Positions 45,905 to 58,870 of a stretch of DNA of 64,000 nucleotides are shown piece by piece (the first letter of the stretch is position 1; each line of letters opens with the position of its first letter). A program made the translations under genes and the position numbers. This DNA comes from Cryptomeria japonica (Eukaryota; Streptophyta; Pinopsida; Cupressales; Cupressaceae): the NCBI RefSeq assembly GCF_030272615.1, contig NC_081413.1:22818501-22882500 (forward strand), written 5' to 3'. The notes below the pieces were generated by a model. That model did not search any database. It was not told the DNA's origin and saw only the letters and a program-made list of their open reading frames with translations.

Positions 45905-46700
45905 TCAAGCATTCAAATTCAAGTAATTATCCATCCTGGGTGCTTGAATAGTCACTCTTGAATCAAAGGTAATGTGATGCTCAAGTTTAGGCTTGGATTT
46001 CTCAATAAGATTCAGAATATCTATGGTGTCTACATGCATCTTAGTAGGAACTATATTATTTGAAGGTTTATTATCAACGATATTGGTAGAATGAGAAACC
46101 AAGGGATTGATAAAGATCTTCAAGTTTTTATTAGGAGGTGTAATAAATCTATATCCATTATCATTCATACCCTCCATGGGTATGGTGTTAGAATCAATAA
46201 GATCTTGAATTGCATCCTCCAACCTGTTATATTTTTTAGTATCATGGCTATTTTGATGATGGTAATGGAAAAAGGCTTTAGGATCAAAGGCAGCTAACAA
46301 AGGCTTAGAGGTGTCTATAGGTTTGATGGGAGGAAGCTTCATCACATTAGCATTAATAAATCTAAGCATTATACTATGTAGTGATTTCAAAAGAGGAGTA
46401 AAATTATGATATCTAAAATGATTGATGATAAACGAGCCACACCTAAAGTTGTAGCTACTACTTATGTATCAATATGTTTGGAAGAATTGTTATTAGTCTT
46501 GATGAATTTGTTATTTTTGTTTTAAAATATTCAAATGATTCATGCTAAGTATTTGGAAATTGTTCTCCTAGAGTTTTTCCAAAATGTTTTTGGACATAGT
46601 TGTGTGCGGCAAGCTTGAACTCCACTTTTCACTTCTTCAAAAGTTGGATCTGATTGTCTCTGTCTAGTCTATTTCATTCTACAATTGTGTCTTCCAAACT
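45905..46700 (-). pseudogene. gag: Ty3/gypsy gag remnant
   Basis: The open piece 46390-45905 contains FHYHHQNSHDTKKYNRLEDA then IQDLIDSN, a decayed form of the Cys/His zinc-knuckle region of plant gypsy Gag (the Cys residues are replaced). Upstream to about 46700 scattered frames resemble a gag core (LAAHNYVQKHFGKTLGEQF). It differs from the element 1 and 2 gag. LTR-like sequence with a TATAAAAGGA box (about 45827) lies just left, plus-strand, and may be unrelated. Confidence 0.5.
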
Positions 46701-47194
46701 TGTCACGTAGACATAGAAGAAGAAAAAATATATTATTGATTATGGTTTTCCTAGGTCAAACCCCAGGTTTTGAATTAACCCTAGAATTTAATTGAAATTC
46801 AAATAGAGTTGAAGTGTAAAGCATGCCTTTAAAAGAGCAGAGGCTAGAACTAAATTAAAATGTTGAAATTGGAATGTTATACCTTTATGAGTCTTGCTTT
46901 CAAGTCCTCATGACAAGGTTGATGATATCATGTAGGAATGTAGGATGTCTTAATAATGTCTTGATCATGGATGTCATCTCAAATGATTGAAATCTGAATA
47001 TTTGACCCCTCATTTACTACCTTGGCAATGATTGATTGCTTTCTAATTTGAATTGTCTTGCTCTTGAGAAATTGATTTGGAAAATTCTTCGGAGATGATA
47101 GACTTGATTTTATACCTCACCTCATGAAACATGTTTGAATTTTACAAGATGACTGACATGAGAAGGGAATTCTCACCCATACTTTTTTTGGTTG
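46701..47194. other. No recognised feature
   Basis: AT-rich, no long frame, no duplication partner seen. Confidence 0.4.
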
Positions 47195-50100
47195 TCAAAT
47201 TTGAAATGAAAATTGTACCCATGTATGATAAGTCACATGCCATATAATAGTTGACTAGTAAATATGAAAATTGTCAAATTGTACCTATATAGTAGCATGC
47301 TTTAGGTTGACAATCTACATTGTCATTCAAGTCACAATTAATTATCTACATTGTCTTTCAAATCATTGTTAATTATCTACATTGTCATTTAAATCATGAT
47401 TCAATTGAGCAAATTATTAGTTATATTATCTAATAGGTTCATTATACATCTATCATCATCATCATCATTTTTTCTTAATTATGATAGTCTTCATCTATGC
47501 TACAATTACATGCGTCATCTAATATATGTGTTTTGCATATATCACACATCTATTTGCATTTTAGCTTACCAATTCCATTAGATACATCACTATCCTTATG
47601 TCATTGGATTGTCATCATAAATGCAATATATATCCATCATATAAAAACCATTAACCATTATCATAAATATATATCATTACCATTGCATAATAATAAATGT
47701 CATATCCACAATATCATATAAGTCAAATCAATTGCCATATGAAATTATAATAAAAATCTATAAATGATCATCAAATCTATAAAGAATCCATATCCATCCA
47801 TCAAAAAAAAGTCATAAATAGTGTGCAAATAGTATAGGTCATAAACATCATGGTGTAACTACCTCCTCTTATATATCATTAGAAAAGGCATCTAGATTAC
47901 ATCAAAGCTCGCCTATTTCACAAATTACACCACTCTCTTAACACAAATATTTCTAAAACATGAGAAACTTCTAGATTCATACATATCAATTCCTTTTTAC
48001 ATTCCCCTTGAGTGTGAAATTATTAGTTTGATAATTTATGGTTTTTCTTCCAAAAGGAAGATTCATCATATGTTGTAAAGGGTCCTACTACAATAGGTAT
48101 CGTGAGCCATTACACATTTCTCTACCTTCTCTTCTTTGTGGAAGCGGACATGCACCTTATCTAGTAAGGATTTCAAGACACTTAGATTGGGAGGTTGGAG
48201 GAGGGGATGGATATCTTACCTTGCTTCACATATCTCAATTAAAATGGAGATTTTCCAAATAAGTTTTTTTCCTATTTTGCTTCTGAGGTTATAATCACTT
48301 TTTTCTATGTGGATATTTAAGATTGTGCATAGGCACCTAACATTATCTTATTGCTAGGACCCATTTCTTTTGATCTTAGTTGAATTCAAAGTGGTATTAG
48401 TGTGATTTGTTATTATCCTTGGATATCTTTTATCCTAAGAGCAATCTTCTACTAAGTGTGATATATCTTCAAAAAAATTCTTCTAGAGTACATCAAAGCT
48501 CCCTAGAGAATAGTGATACACATGAAATATATCATGCTACATCAACGTAGATCTACCCTGATCAGTTCTGGCTAGCAATTTACCCTTATGACCCTATATT
48601 TGATCATGACCCTCTAGATGGAGGTGGTGACATAGACACTAAAATAGATCTACGTAATTGAACATTATTAGCCAGCTCACTGGTCTCTAACCACTAGCAA
48701 TACCTTAGACACCCCACCAATCCATTCTTTTACGTCTTCTTCTAAACCTCTACAACTAGATCCCAAATCCTCTCTTGCATTATAATCCACTTGAGAATAG
48801 TCAATCTAAATGACCTATGTTGCTACCACCATTATCTATATTATTTTATGTGACCCTTGCATCCACCACTACTCTCATGTGCCATGACACTCACACCACA
48901 TGAATTCATCGGAACCTCACTAGTTGTGAGTTTATCTTGAACCACATTAGACGAATAATATAAATTCAAATCCATACATTTGAACATACTAAGAGTGCTT
49001 GTAAAAGGTTATGTTTAAACCGATATGATGATTGGCTACACATGCTCTATCTATTTTAAATACATAGAATCCATGGCTCCATTTTATTTTATTAAAATAA
49101 ACTCTTGATTTTGACTTTTATTGAAAACTTAATATCCTTCAAAGTTACCGTGGAGTGAAGTTGCAGTATCAGTTTCGTCATACTATCATAGGCCAGACAA
49201 CACAATATTCTCTTTGAATTTACAGTGTGATGTCTTGTTGTCCGTTAATATTGTCATTGTAAACAGTTACTGCAGAGTAAAGAAACTTAAATTGACATCG
49301 AATACAATTGATACCATTAAGAATATTATTAGCACTGAATTATCTCTCCAGCATACATTTTTATGTACATATTACAAGCTCAAAGCACACAGAAAATAAA
49401 ATTTAACTATGATTTTAATAGCTTTGAATTCATATTCATTAAGAGTGTTCAACAAAAGCTAGAAGTAAAATGATTACATTTTCACAAAGTTGGCAGAATA
49501 AGTGGTTGTTCATACTATTCCTCCACACAACCATAAGGACATCCATCTGCTTTCTCTGGACTTGTTGTCTAAAAGAATGTAATCAGTTCTTCGAGTTTCT
49601 GGCTCAGTTCTTTTGTTCAATACTAATCAGTTGCACTTTTGTTTGCAAACATTCCTCCTTGTAACAGAGATTTTAACAGAGATGTTAAAATCTGCCTTGG
49701 AAGATTTATTATCATTGCATTCATTCATCTTTGCATGCAATTTGTTCTTCCTGTCATTGCATTCATTCAACTTATGTTCCAGCATATATTTTTCATCTGT
49801 TAAATGGTTGCACAATTCATCATGTTCCTGACTCATTATCCTATTTTCATCAAGCAGACCTCTAACTTTGCATTTCAAATTTTCCTTACAATTATCCGAC
49901 AAGCCAAATTTTACATTTAATTCTCTGATCCTTTCATCGCATTCTTTCAGTTTTTTCTGCAAGCTTCTCTTTTCTTTTCTCACTACAGTGCACTTTTTTT
50001 CATGATTCTGGCACAAAAGTTTTTTCTTAATAAGCTCATTTTGCAATTCTTTGCTCTTATAATGAAACCCTTTCAACTTGTATTCCAATTCCTCATATCT

Positions 50101-53100
50101 CTGCTCCAAAACGTTACTTTCATTAACTGCAAAATCAAGCCTATCTTGTAGCTTTACAATTTCACCTTGCATATCTGTCTTACAAGCATCCCATAAGGAT
50201 CTATCTTCATTCATCTTTCCTTCTAATTCCTCAATCATATGGTTGCATTGCTTCACCCTATTTTCAAACTCATTTTTTTCTTGTTTTGATTGAGACCACA
50301 ATTTTTCATGTTTCTGGCTCAACATTATTGCCTCCTTAACGTCATTCTCTGATATTGCAACTTTGTTTTCTAATTCTCCCTGACAAATCTCCCACAAGTA
50401 CCCATCTTCAGCCATTTTTTCCTTCAACTCTTTAGCCTCATTAACTGATTCTTTCAGCTTATTTTCCAATTCGATATTTTCTTTACTTATTACATTGCAA
50501 GATACTTGGTTCTTCTGGCACAAAATTCTTGATTCATTAAGCTCATTTTGCAGCTCTGCAATTGTTTCTTCTAAATCGGCCTTACAAGTAATCCAAAAAG
50601 AGGAATTTTCAGATTCATTATTCTTATAATCGTACCCTTTCAACTTTTCTTCCAAGTGTTCTTTTTCATGTCTTAGATGAATGCAATATTCATCATGTTT
50701 CAGTCTTGTTTCATTGAGCTCATTTTCCAGCCCTGCAACTGTGCCTTCCAACTCTGCCTTAGATGATTCCCACAAGCACCTATGTTCAGTCATTTTTACC
50801 TTCAATTCCTTAGTTTCATCATCGAACTCTTTCAGCTTTTCTTCCAAATGTTTCTTTTCATCTTTTACTTGAATGCAGAATTCTTCATGCTTCAGTCTTG
50901 TTTCATTGAGCTCATTTTACAGCCCTACAACTGTGCCTTCTAACTCTGCCTTAGACAAATTCCACAACCAACGGTCTTCAATAAGTTTTTCCTTCAATTC
51001 TATAGACTCATCATTGGACTCTTTTAACTTATTTCCCAGCTCAATATTTTCTTGTCTTAATTCTGTGCTCAAATTTTCATGTTTCTGCCATAAGTTTCTT
51101 GTTTCATTAAGCTCATCTTGTAACTGTGCAACTCTTCCTTTCAACTCTACCTTACAAGAATCAAAATAGAATCCATCTTCAGTTATTTTATTTTGTAATT
51201 TCTTATTTATATCAGTAAACTCTTTCAACTTGTTTTCCAAATCATTTTTTTCTTTTCTTAACTTTGTGCACAGTTCTTCATGTCCTTGGCTAAATACTTG
51301 TCTTTCATTAACCTCATTTTGCAGCCCTGCAACCCTGCCTTCCAACTTTGTCATACAAGAATCCCACATCTTCTTATCTTCGGTCATCTTTGCATTCAAT
51401 TTCTTAGAACCATCAATTATTTTTTCCAAATCTTTTTCCATTTTAATTTTCTCTTGCATTAACTGAGTGCACAATTCTTCATGTTTCTTGCTCAATTTTC
51501 TTGCTTCATCAATCTCATTTTGCTGCTCTGTAATTTTTCCTTTTAAACTCACCCTACTAGAATCCCAAAATTTCTGATCCTCGACCATCTTTACTTTCAA
51601 TTTCTTAGCCCCTTCATTGCATTTTCTCAACTTGTTTTTATCATTTCTATGTTTGGCGCGCAATTCTTCATGTTTCTTATTCAACAAGTTTTTCTCATTA
51701 ACTGCAGAATCAAGCTTATTTTTTAGCTTTACAATTTCTGTGTGCATATCTGCCTTACAAGCATCCCACAAGCATCTATCTTCATTTCTATTTCCTTGTA
51801 GTTCCTCAATCCTATGGTTGCATTCCTTCACCTTATTTTCCAACTCAATTTTTCCCTGTCCTAATTGAGAGCATAGATTTTCATGACACTCACACAATAT
51901 TCTTGTTTGATTGAGCTCATTTTTCACCACCTGTAATCTCTGAATCTCGTCATTGCATTCTTTCAACTTGTTTTCCAGCTCATATTTTTCTTGTGCTAAT
52001 TGAGTACATAATTTTTCATGATTCTCACTCAAAATTCTTGTTTGATTAAGCTCATTTTTCAAATATTGTAATTCTTTAATCTCTTCATTGCATTCTTTGA
52101 ACTTATTTTCCAGTTCTTTCAATTTATTTTCTAGCTCATTCTTTTCTTGTGTCAATTGAGTACATAATTTTTCATGACTCTCACTCTTGACTCTTGTTTC
52201 GGTAAGCTCATTCTTTAGCTCTTCAATTGTGTTTTTCATGGCTTCCTCACACTGACTTTTGTCTTTATTAATTTTTACAAGTAATTCCTTAGAAGCAGCA
52301 TCACTCAATTGCAACGTATTTTTCAACTCATCTATTTGTTTTCTTTCATTGGTGATTGCAATAAGTAAAGTTTGATTCAATCTCTTCAAATTTTTCACCT
52401 CATCACCTCTATCATCACTTGCATTTACTTTTGTTGGTGCTTTTTGACCCTGCAAATATATCATGCCATTATGGACTTATTATTACATTCCATGCTATTC
52501 TATACATTTCTTTCATTAGTTAAGGTTCAGCTTTTACCTGCTTGGTATTTTGTTTTCCTTTCTTTACGTTTCCTCTTGTCATATTGCGATAATTCCTGCC
52601 ATAAAAGAACCAGCTATATGTCAATAAATTCATGTGGTAAACAAGAAAGAAATCAGTTTGATCAGATCCATTCACAAGAGTATTCCATTCCCATTTGCAT
52701 ATTAAAACCTACGTCTTTCAAACATTTGAAAGCATTCTAGAATAGGCATGCCATTTCCATCAGGAGAACCCTAACCCCAATACAATATTTACTGTGATCC
52801 ATGAAGATGAAGATTTGATAATCTTTATAGCCATAACAGATTAATAATTATGTTTTTACACATTCAGACTCATGAACAGTAAAATTTTACTGACATTGAT
52901 TCAATTTTATTTTGTTATATAAAGATGTTTCAACCTCGAAAAATTTATAATAGAAATGCTATTCGAAACACATACCCAAATGTAATACTGGAGAACTTCT
53001 GCTGTTTAGCAAATTTTTTTACAGAAAATAGATCTTCAAAGGTTGGCACACTATAATAAGTCTCCAACTTATAGCCCTTTCCACGGATGATAAACAGATA

Positions 53101-53232
53101 AATGTTTTTTTAAACAGTTATAATTAGAATTCTATATTTTGCGCAGGGTGATGGACGTTATATAATTGGCGATTGCAGATTTGGGGGAGGAGGGTTGCAT
53201 CGTTTCGGAAAATTTTAATCCTTAACGAAGGG
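47195..53232 (-). repeat. Segmental duplication, copy B (partner 11855-16040)
   Basis: Contains the better copy of the coiled-coil gene plus about 2.4 kb of its 3' flank. The stretch 47860-49210 has no counterpart in copy A, so either B gained an insertion or A lost it; it contains no gene I can recognise. Confidence 0.8.
49627..52582 (-). CDS. Coiled-coil protein with about fourteen ~67-residue repeats (copy B), one in-frame stop
   Basis: Two exons. Exon 1 (52582-52538) starts MTRGNVKKGKQNTKQ and ends at CAG|GTAAAA; an 88-bp phase-0 intron (52537-52450) ends TTTGCAG; exon 2 (52449-49627) runs to a TGA. The total is 955 codons with one internal TAA at 50917-50919, where copy A has CAA. After a basic N-terminus, nearly the whole protein is predicted coiled coil built from a repeat whose landmarks are KHEELCTQL, EKxELENKLKEC, ITEDxxxWDSCKxELEG and VAxLQNELNETR. 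Trp in ED(R/K)xxW and Cys in ELC and SCK are conserved across units. No signal peptide, membrane segment or known domain is seen. A structural or scaffold role is only a guess. If the TAA is real, the main product is a 515+ residue N-terminal half; readthrough or pseudogenisation are alternatives. Confidence 0.7.
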
Positions 53233-53900
53233 ACGGCTTAAACATCGCACACTAAGCCTTTGACCTTGCTTACGTGGCAATTGTGGGCCCATTACCTTTG
53301 ACAAGTTCTGCTTCTGTCCGTTGCCCTTTCCGTTTTCGTGAATTTTCAAATTTAAACATTTATCCCGCCCAAATCTTAGTGGATGTTCATAAATGTTTGA
53401 TCACAGCTTGTAGTCATTTTATTTTTCCCAGCGTGATCCCAGCTTGTGTCAAATGGGAGCATCTTGCTGCCATCACATGGAATCGAGAAGTACATCCGGC
53501 AGACTCAGCGGTGACTGGGGCTATGATCTTTATGTCGTATGATTGCAAGATATACACAAAATGCGTCTTTTGAAAAGCATTTAAAACACACTTTCAAGCA
53601 AATGCTATTGGCAGTGAAAAAACCTTGTCAATATCCTCACAGCCAGTTCGAAAATGGGAGCTGTGGAACAGGGTATAGACATCCGTCACCCAATAACCGG
53701 TAAGAGTTATTTTAAAGAAGATATAGGTAAAAATGTCGTTGCAGACATATATGCAAAATGTGTGAGCTGTTTGACAGATTTAAGTTTTTTCTGTGTTCCT
53801 TCTTTCTTTTGCATATAAAGAAAACTCTTTGTGGTTGTTGTCAAGCGTTTTTATTTATTTTTTATTTTTCGGATCTGGAAGAATTAGAGGATAATTGTAA
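53233..53900. other. Upstream region of copy B gene; possible divergent first exon
   Basis: GC content rises relative to the surroundings, and the sequence is not repeated elsewhere in the window, consistent with a genuine promoter region. On the plus strand, ATG at 53654 opens 15 codons plus one base (MGAVEQGIDIRHPIT) to a GTAAGA donor at 53700. Nothing downstream confirms a gene: a LINE and AT-rich sequence follow. The 99-codon open stretch at 53274-53573 has no ATG start and no motif. Confidence 0.3.
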
Positions 53901-54108
53901 ATAGTTTGCTCAATAATGTAATTATGGAATATCTTTTGGAATATTGTTTTTCTTGTAAAATTTTCATATTTATAAAGAACCCTTAACATAGTTTTATTTT
54001 AGTTTTTTCAAATGAAAAAAAATATTGCTTGATGAGACTAGTTTATTAAAGAGAATTTTATAATTTATTATAAATTATATTATTTAAAATATATGTGCTT
54101 TATATTTT

Positions 54109-55930
54109 TTTTTGTATTAGAAATCGAGAGTCCAAAAAGGAATCGGAGAGTTTATACAAAAAAAGAGTACGGGAGGCAAAGCCTCAACGGCCAAACTGTG
54201 AAACTAGAGAGACTAAGCAAGTAGCATATACAGTTATCTCCTAATCACAACAAAATATGGGGACGTTGAAGAGTATATAGGTTATTGTCATGGGGCACTA
54301 CTGCAGAACCTCATCCTAATCCTCCAGCCATGTGGTCCATCCTTGTGCTCCTTCCATCCACACCACCTTCTTTCTCGCCAGGATCTGAGAGCACATCTCT
54401 ATCTTGTTGAAGGGAGGAGGCCTGCTATCCTGCAGTTCCTTTATCAGCTTCTTTACTGCTTTATCAAAGGATGTTTGACTCTTTGCAAGCCTGGCCCATT
54501 CATAACCATCTTGCATCTCATAGACAAACATGGTTGCTTTGTCGTCTTTGAGGAAACGCAAGAGTTTTTTCCTCTCAATGTTCATCAAAAAGCAAACCTG
54601 CACATCAATTTTGTAATGTGTGAGTTTTTAAAAAAAACCAGTAAGTTCCCTTGCATTACCTTGAAACTTCTCCTCATTTCTAAGTTTCCAAATAAACCAA
54701 AGTATGAAGGAAGATAGAATTTGCCAAACTAGGTTAGCATCTTTCCTCAATCCATGAATAAAACCAGTAATTATATCAAGAGTACAAACATGTTCTATGA
54801 TAGAAATTCCAAACATTAACCAAATTTCTCTAGCAAAAGGGCAATCAAAAAAGATGTGGCACGCGGTCTCAGGTTTTTTGCAAATAGAGCATAGATCGTA
54901 TGCAGCCGATTTATTCCTAATAAGTAGTCTGTCCAGTATAAGTTGTCACCTGAAGCATTTGACCTTAGGGGGGATGGGGGATCACCATAGCTTCTCAAAG
55001 GTTTTTTTCCAAGTGTGGGGGTTATGGTCAATGTACCATAGAGTATTAATATGCTCGATCACCGAGGTATCATTATTGAGCAGGCTATAGATAGATTTGG
55101 CTTTGATCTGTGGAGGGTGGAGCCATCTTTCCATAGGAATGTAAGGTACCTATGAGCATCTACATGTGTGCTCCTATGGAGATTAAAGGGAGTGCACACA
55201 TTTTTAATCATTTTGTAGGTCCTCTTATGTGAAGCAGGGAGATCATACTTATTGCTAAGACTCTCCCAGCTGATAAGATTATCATGTTGTAGGATATCCA
55301 TAAGATACTTAATTCCTTTATTGTGCCAGTACTTAGCAGAGCAACCTTGGGTTAAGGCAAGGGGTTTAGAGTTATGATATAGGTTCCACCATATTGACCT
55401 TTCACCATGGAGGGCACTATCAAAGTTAATGCTAGAGTTGTTCATAGGTCTATGCACATGCTCCTAGGCTTTCCAGATGGATTTAAACACCCAGATGCCT
55501 TGGACAGACATAGGGAAACTGCCTGCAATCAAGTCATTGAGCAATAGGGCTTTCCAGGATTTGGTAGTCTTGGGAACACCATTTTGTATGTTGTTTCTAA
55601 TGAGAATTTTCCAAGGTTCTTGTCCTTCCAGTGCGTGGAATATCCATTTGGCCATGAGGGAGATTCCTTGCAGCCTAAGATCCTTGAGGCGTAGCCCACC
55701 AAGTTTTTTGTCTAGGTGGCACCAGGTCCACTTGACCGTGTGAGCTTTCCTTCAACCCTTGCCATCAGACCATAGGAATCGTCTGATAGCCTTTTGGATT
55801 TCAAAAACTTGGTAGTTGTTGAACATACACATAGAGGAATAGTATATGATGTAGGAGGAGAGGATTTTCTACCAGACTTGATTCCTGCCAGCAAGGGAGA
55901 GGACCCGATTGTCCCACTTGTTGAACGAAA
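54109..55930 (-). mobile_element. 5'-truncated LINE 3 with a 16-bp target duplication
   Basis: Bounded by atgtgctttatatttt at 54093-54108 and 55931-55946, with the poly(A) (plus poly-T, about 54104-54112) at the left end, as expected for a minus-strand LINE. Contents are the C-terminal part of ORF2: LxxLRLQGISLMAKWIFHAL (55690-55630), GIWVFKSIWKA, ERSIWWNLYHNSKPLALTQG and a zf-RVT (DLCSICKKPETACHIFFDC, about 54893-54840). Frames shift several times. RT and everything upstream are missing. Confidence 0.88.
54316..55750 (-). pseudogene. LINE 3 ORF2 C-terminal remnant (zf-RVT)
   Basis: Open pieces at 55655-55464, 55457-55059, 54816-54628 and 54603-54316 belong to one decayed ORF2 tail. The zf-RVT cysteines and histidine are intact. 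The last piece (YEMQDGYEWARLAKSQTSFD) is a lineage-specific C-terminus without a known domain. It differs in sequence from LINE 2, so a separate family. Confidence 0.75.
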
Positions 55931-55946
55931 ATGTGCTTTATATTTT

Positions 55947-58640
55947 AAAATATATACATTTATTATTATTAATAATTATTAAGTATTATTAAATTAATAA
56001 AATAAACCTTTCAAATTAGGTTTATTGCAAGCATCACCCAAGATAAAGATTAATCCTCACACACGTGTACTTCCCCAATTTTCATTATTGGCCATAAAGA
56101 GCTTTGAGAATATAATTTTCTTATTTGCTTAATCTATTATTTTTATAGCTGCTAACATACCATTTTTTATTAATATAAATATTTATTTAAAACTTGGTGC
56201 TCCCTTACTAAAGATAACCTAGAAATTTCTTGTTTTTTAATTCTATCAAAGGTTGGATGTAGTCCTTTATAGATTTTTTTGATATACAAATAATATTTTT
56301 TTATGTACAATCTATGTTAGTTTGATTTCAATCATAGTATGAATTCTTTTATTGTTTGCATATTTAGGTTCAACTTTTAAATCTCCTTTTTTAGTTTTCA
56401 ATTTATTCATGGTTTAGAAATTGTTAATTTATTGGGATGCTTCCTAGTTACAAACATAAATACATCTAATTAACACATAAAAAATTTGCTTACATCCTCG
56501 TTGATTTTGATATTTTGTATGAGTTTTACATTGACATTTCTTTGAAAGTAGTAGAGCATACCTAAACATGGTATTTATTCTAATTGTATGCTATTGCATT
56601 ACTAGAAGTATTAGATTTTAGTACAAATTACTATAAAATGCACAAGTATAGATGAAAATTAGATAGTCAAAATTAATGAGGAAAAGATGTTGTTCCCCAA
56701 AATTTTATTATTAATAGTCTACTGTTTCCTTCTTTGAGTTACTTGATGGTTTGAATGCTAACTCTATATCATTGAACTATAAGAAATTTGTTATAACCTC
56801 TTACTATATAGAAAGATTCATCCCTTATTAAATGTGAATCAAATTCACCTTCTATGGGGGTTATTTTGGGCCAAATCTCTTTGAAATAGAAAGATCCTAA
56901 CTACCTCTTATAGCTCCTAATGATGAGTGAAATAAAGCACAATAGATTATTATGAAAAGAAAAGAAAAAAAATAGACACAATCAAATATGGTTTTGATCT
57001 AGACAATATGCTTTATCCTTCCTATGTTACAATGGCTCTAATGTTTTATGGCCTATGTATGAGGTATAAATGATTGCCTTGCATGTCATAGTTTTATTGG
57101 TTTAATGTCTATCTTATATAGTGCCTAGATGCTCTACATTCAATTTCTTGCTTTCATTATTTCAATACAGATGTGACTCCCTCTAACCTTATTCATTAAT
57201 TAAAATTATATTTTTAGCAATATTACTAAAGAGTAATCATATAATCATATTTATCATAGATAAGATTAAGAAAATAAATTATAGTGCACCCTTGGAAAAG
57301 TGGTAAAAAATTAGCAAAGAAATAATTAATATTAGTAACATTTCATTTGTAATACATCTATGAGCTAATACTATTTGATGATATTATTTAAGAAATCATA
57401 TTTATGATAATTCTCTTATGGAATGGTGATATTGAGAGGGTTACTAGAATGAATTATCTAATATTTGATTTTAGAGGTGTTTTTTAATAATAAAGCAACA
57501 AATAAGGGTGTTGACCCTATACAAAGACAAACCAAAAAGGCTACAAACAACTAATCAAGAACAAACCTCTGACAACAAGGGCAAAAACAACCCACTTACA
57601 ACAAATTAGTAGAGCAACTAATAATCTATATCTAGGGTGGGTGAAAGTTTCACCCACAACTCAAGGAAGAGTTTGGAAAGAAGAGGAAGAGCGATCTTTC
57701 CTTTATTGATGAACAACAATCCACACAATACTATCATTTGGAACACCAACACAAGGGGGAGCATGAGGAATCCCCTTAGTGGGACTCCCAACACCAGTAG
57801 GACATTGACTAGGTGATATACTCACAAAATTATCTTAATTTTAAGATTTCATAATTTTTTACAACCTCTGTTAGACATGTAAATATAGAAAAAAATAAAA
57901 ATTTATTCCTTCAAATATTAAGAACTTGATTCAAAACCTATAGCTAGAGCAATATATACTCATTGATAAGATGAGATGCATACACATGATTAAGGAACTA
58001 ATTAAAAAAATAAGCTTGACCTCATGTAATTATATCAACAAGTGTTATAAGAAATGATACCATTATGATAATGATCTAATATGATTACAATAGCAATTAA
58101 GATTAGTAAAACTGAAATAGACAAATGAAGGTGCATAGGATCAATGGTCTATTAGGAAGAAACAAACATTAATTTACTAAATATTGACACAATAATCATG
58201 GAATAAAATTGAGTAAAGAGGAATGATTATGAAATTGATATAATTAGATTAATAATAATTAACAATTTAATGGAAGAATATATAATGGTTATGTATTTGA
58301 GAAGAGGGAATCATAAAAAGGAACTTAGATAAATATACCTTCAGTTTATAATAACAACTATTTTCGAGCATTAAAGGAGATTAGGGAAAAGGACGTTAAG
58401 TTCACATCAAAGAAGAAATCAAACTCAAATACTATCATTATCATAACAACATATTGGTATATTGTAGCTTACTTATGATCATGTTCTTATTTACATTTAT
58501 GGTATGTTATGTTTGCAATCTATTAGGAATAACGATCAAATATATATAGCTACCATACAAATTATTATATTTATTTGAGTATCAAGATGTATAAAGAAGT
58601 ATTGTTAATAAGATTTGCATTTGTTAATAATAGGGAGATT
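55947..58640. other. AT-rich sequence, little recognised
   Basis: No open frame worth calling. At 57480-57800 the base composition changes and a stretch resembles the antisense 3' end of a LINE (ttttttaataataaagcaac at its left edge), but no domain is readable, so I leave it unassigned. Confidence 0.4.
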
Positions 58641-58649
58641 ATGTTTATA

Positions 58650-58870
58650 CTTAATTGTATTTCAGTGTATACGCATTCATAATAAATGAAATATTATTAT
58701 ATTAATGGTATGGTATTTAATAATTCACTATTTCCTTCAAGAAGATAGGTTGTTGTGTGTAGGGAGAGGTAGAGTAAATCTTCACAAGATAGGTAAGCCC
58801 AAGATGGGGTATGGACGAAGTCCTAAAACCTTGAGGGAGCCTACTTGTAGATTGGTTTCCAAGTGCCCTA
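58650..58870 (+). repeat. Left arm of a 2.5-kb spaced inverted repeat
   Basis: About 215 bp including aataaatgaaatattattat and ccttgagggagcctacttg, matching the reverse complement of 61408-61612. The left copy has an extra 20-bp stretch around 58797-58815. Confidence 0.85.

Noticed and set aside
48038-48262. 74-codon frame in the copy B-specific stretch
   Set aside because: No motif, no neighbour support and low coding character.
53274-53573. 99-codon plus-strand frame upstream of copy B
   Set aside because: No ATG start, no motif and no sign of splicing or conservation.
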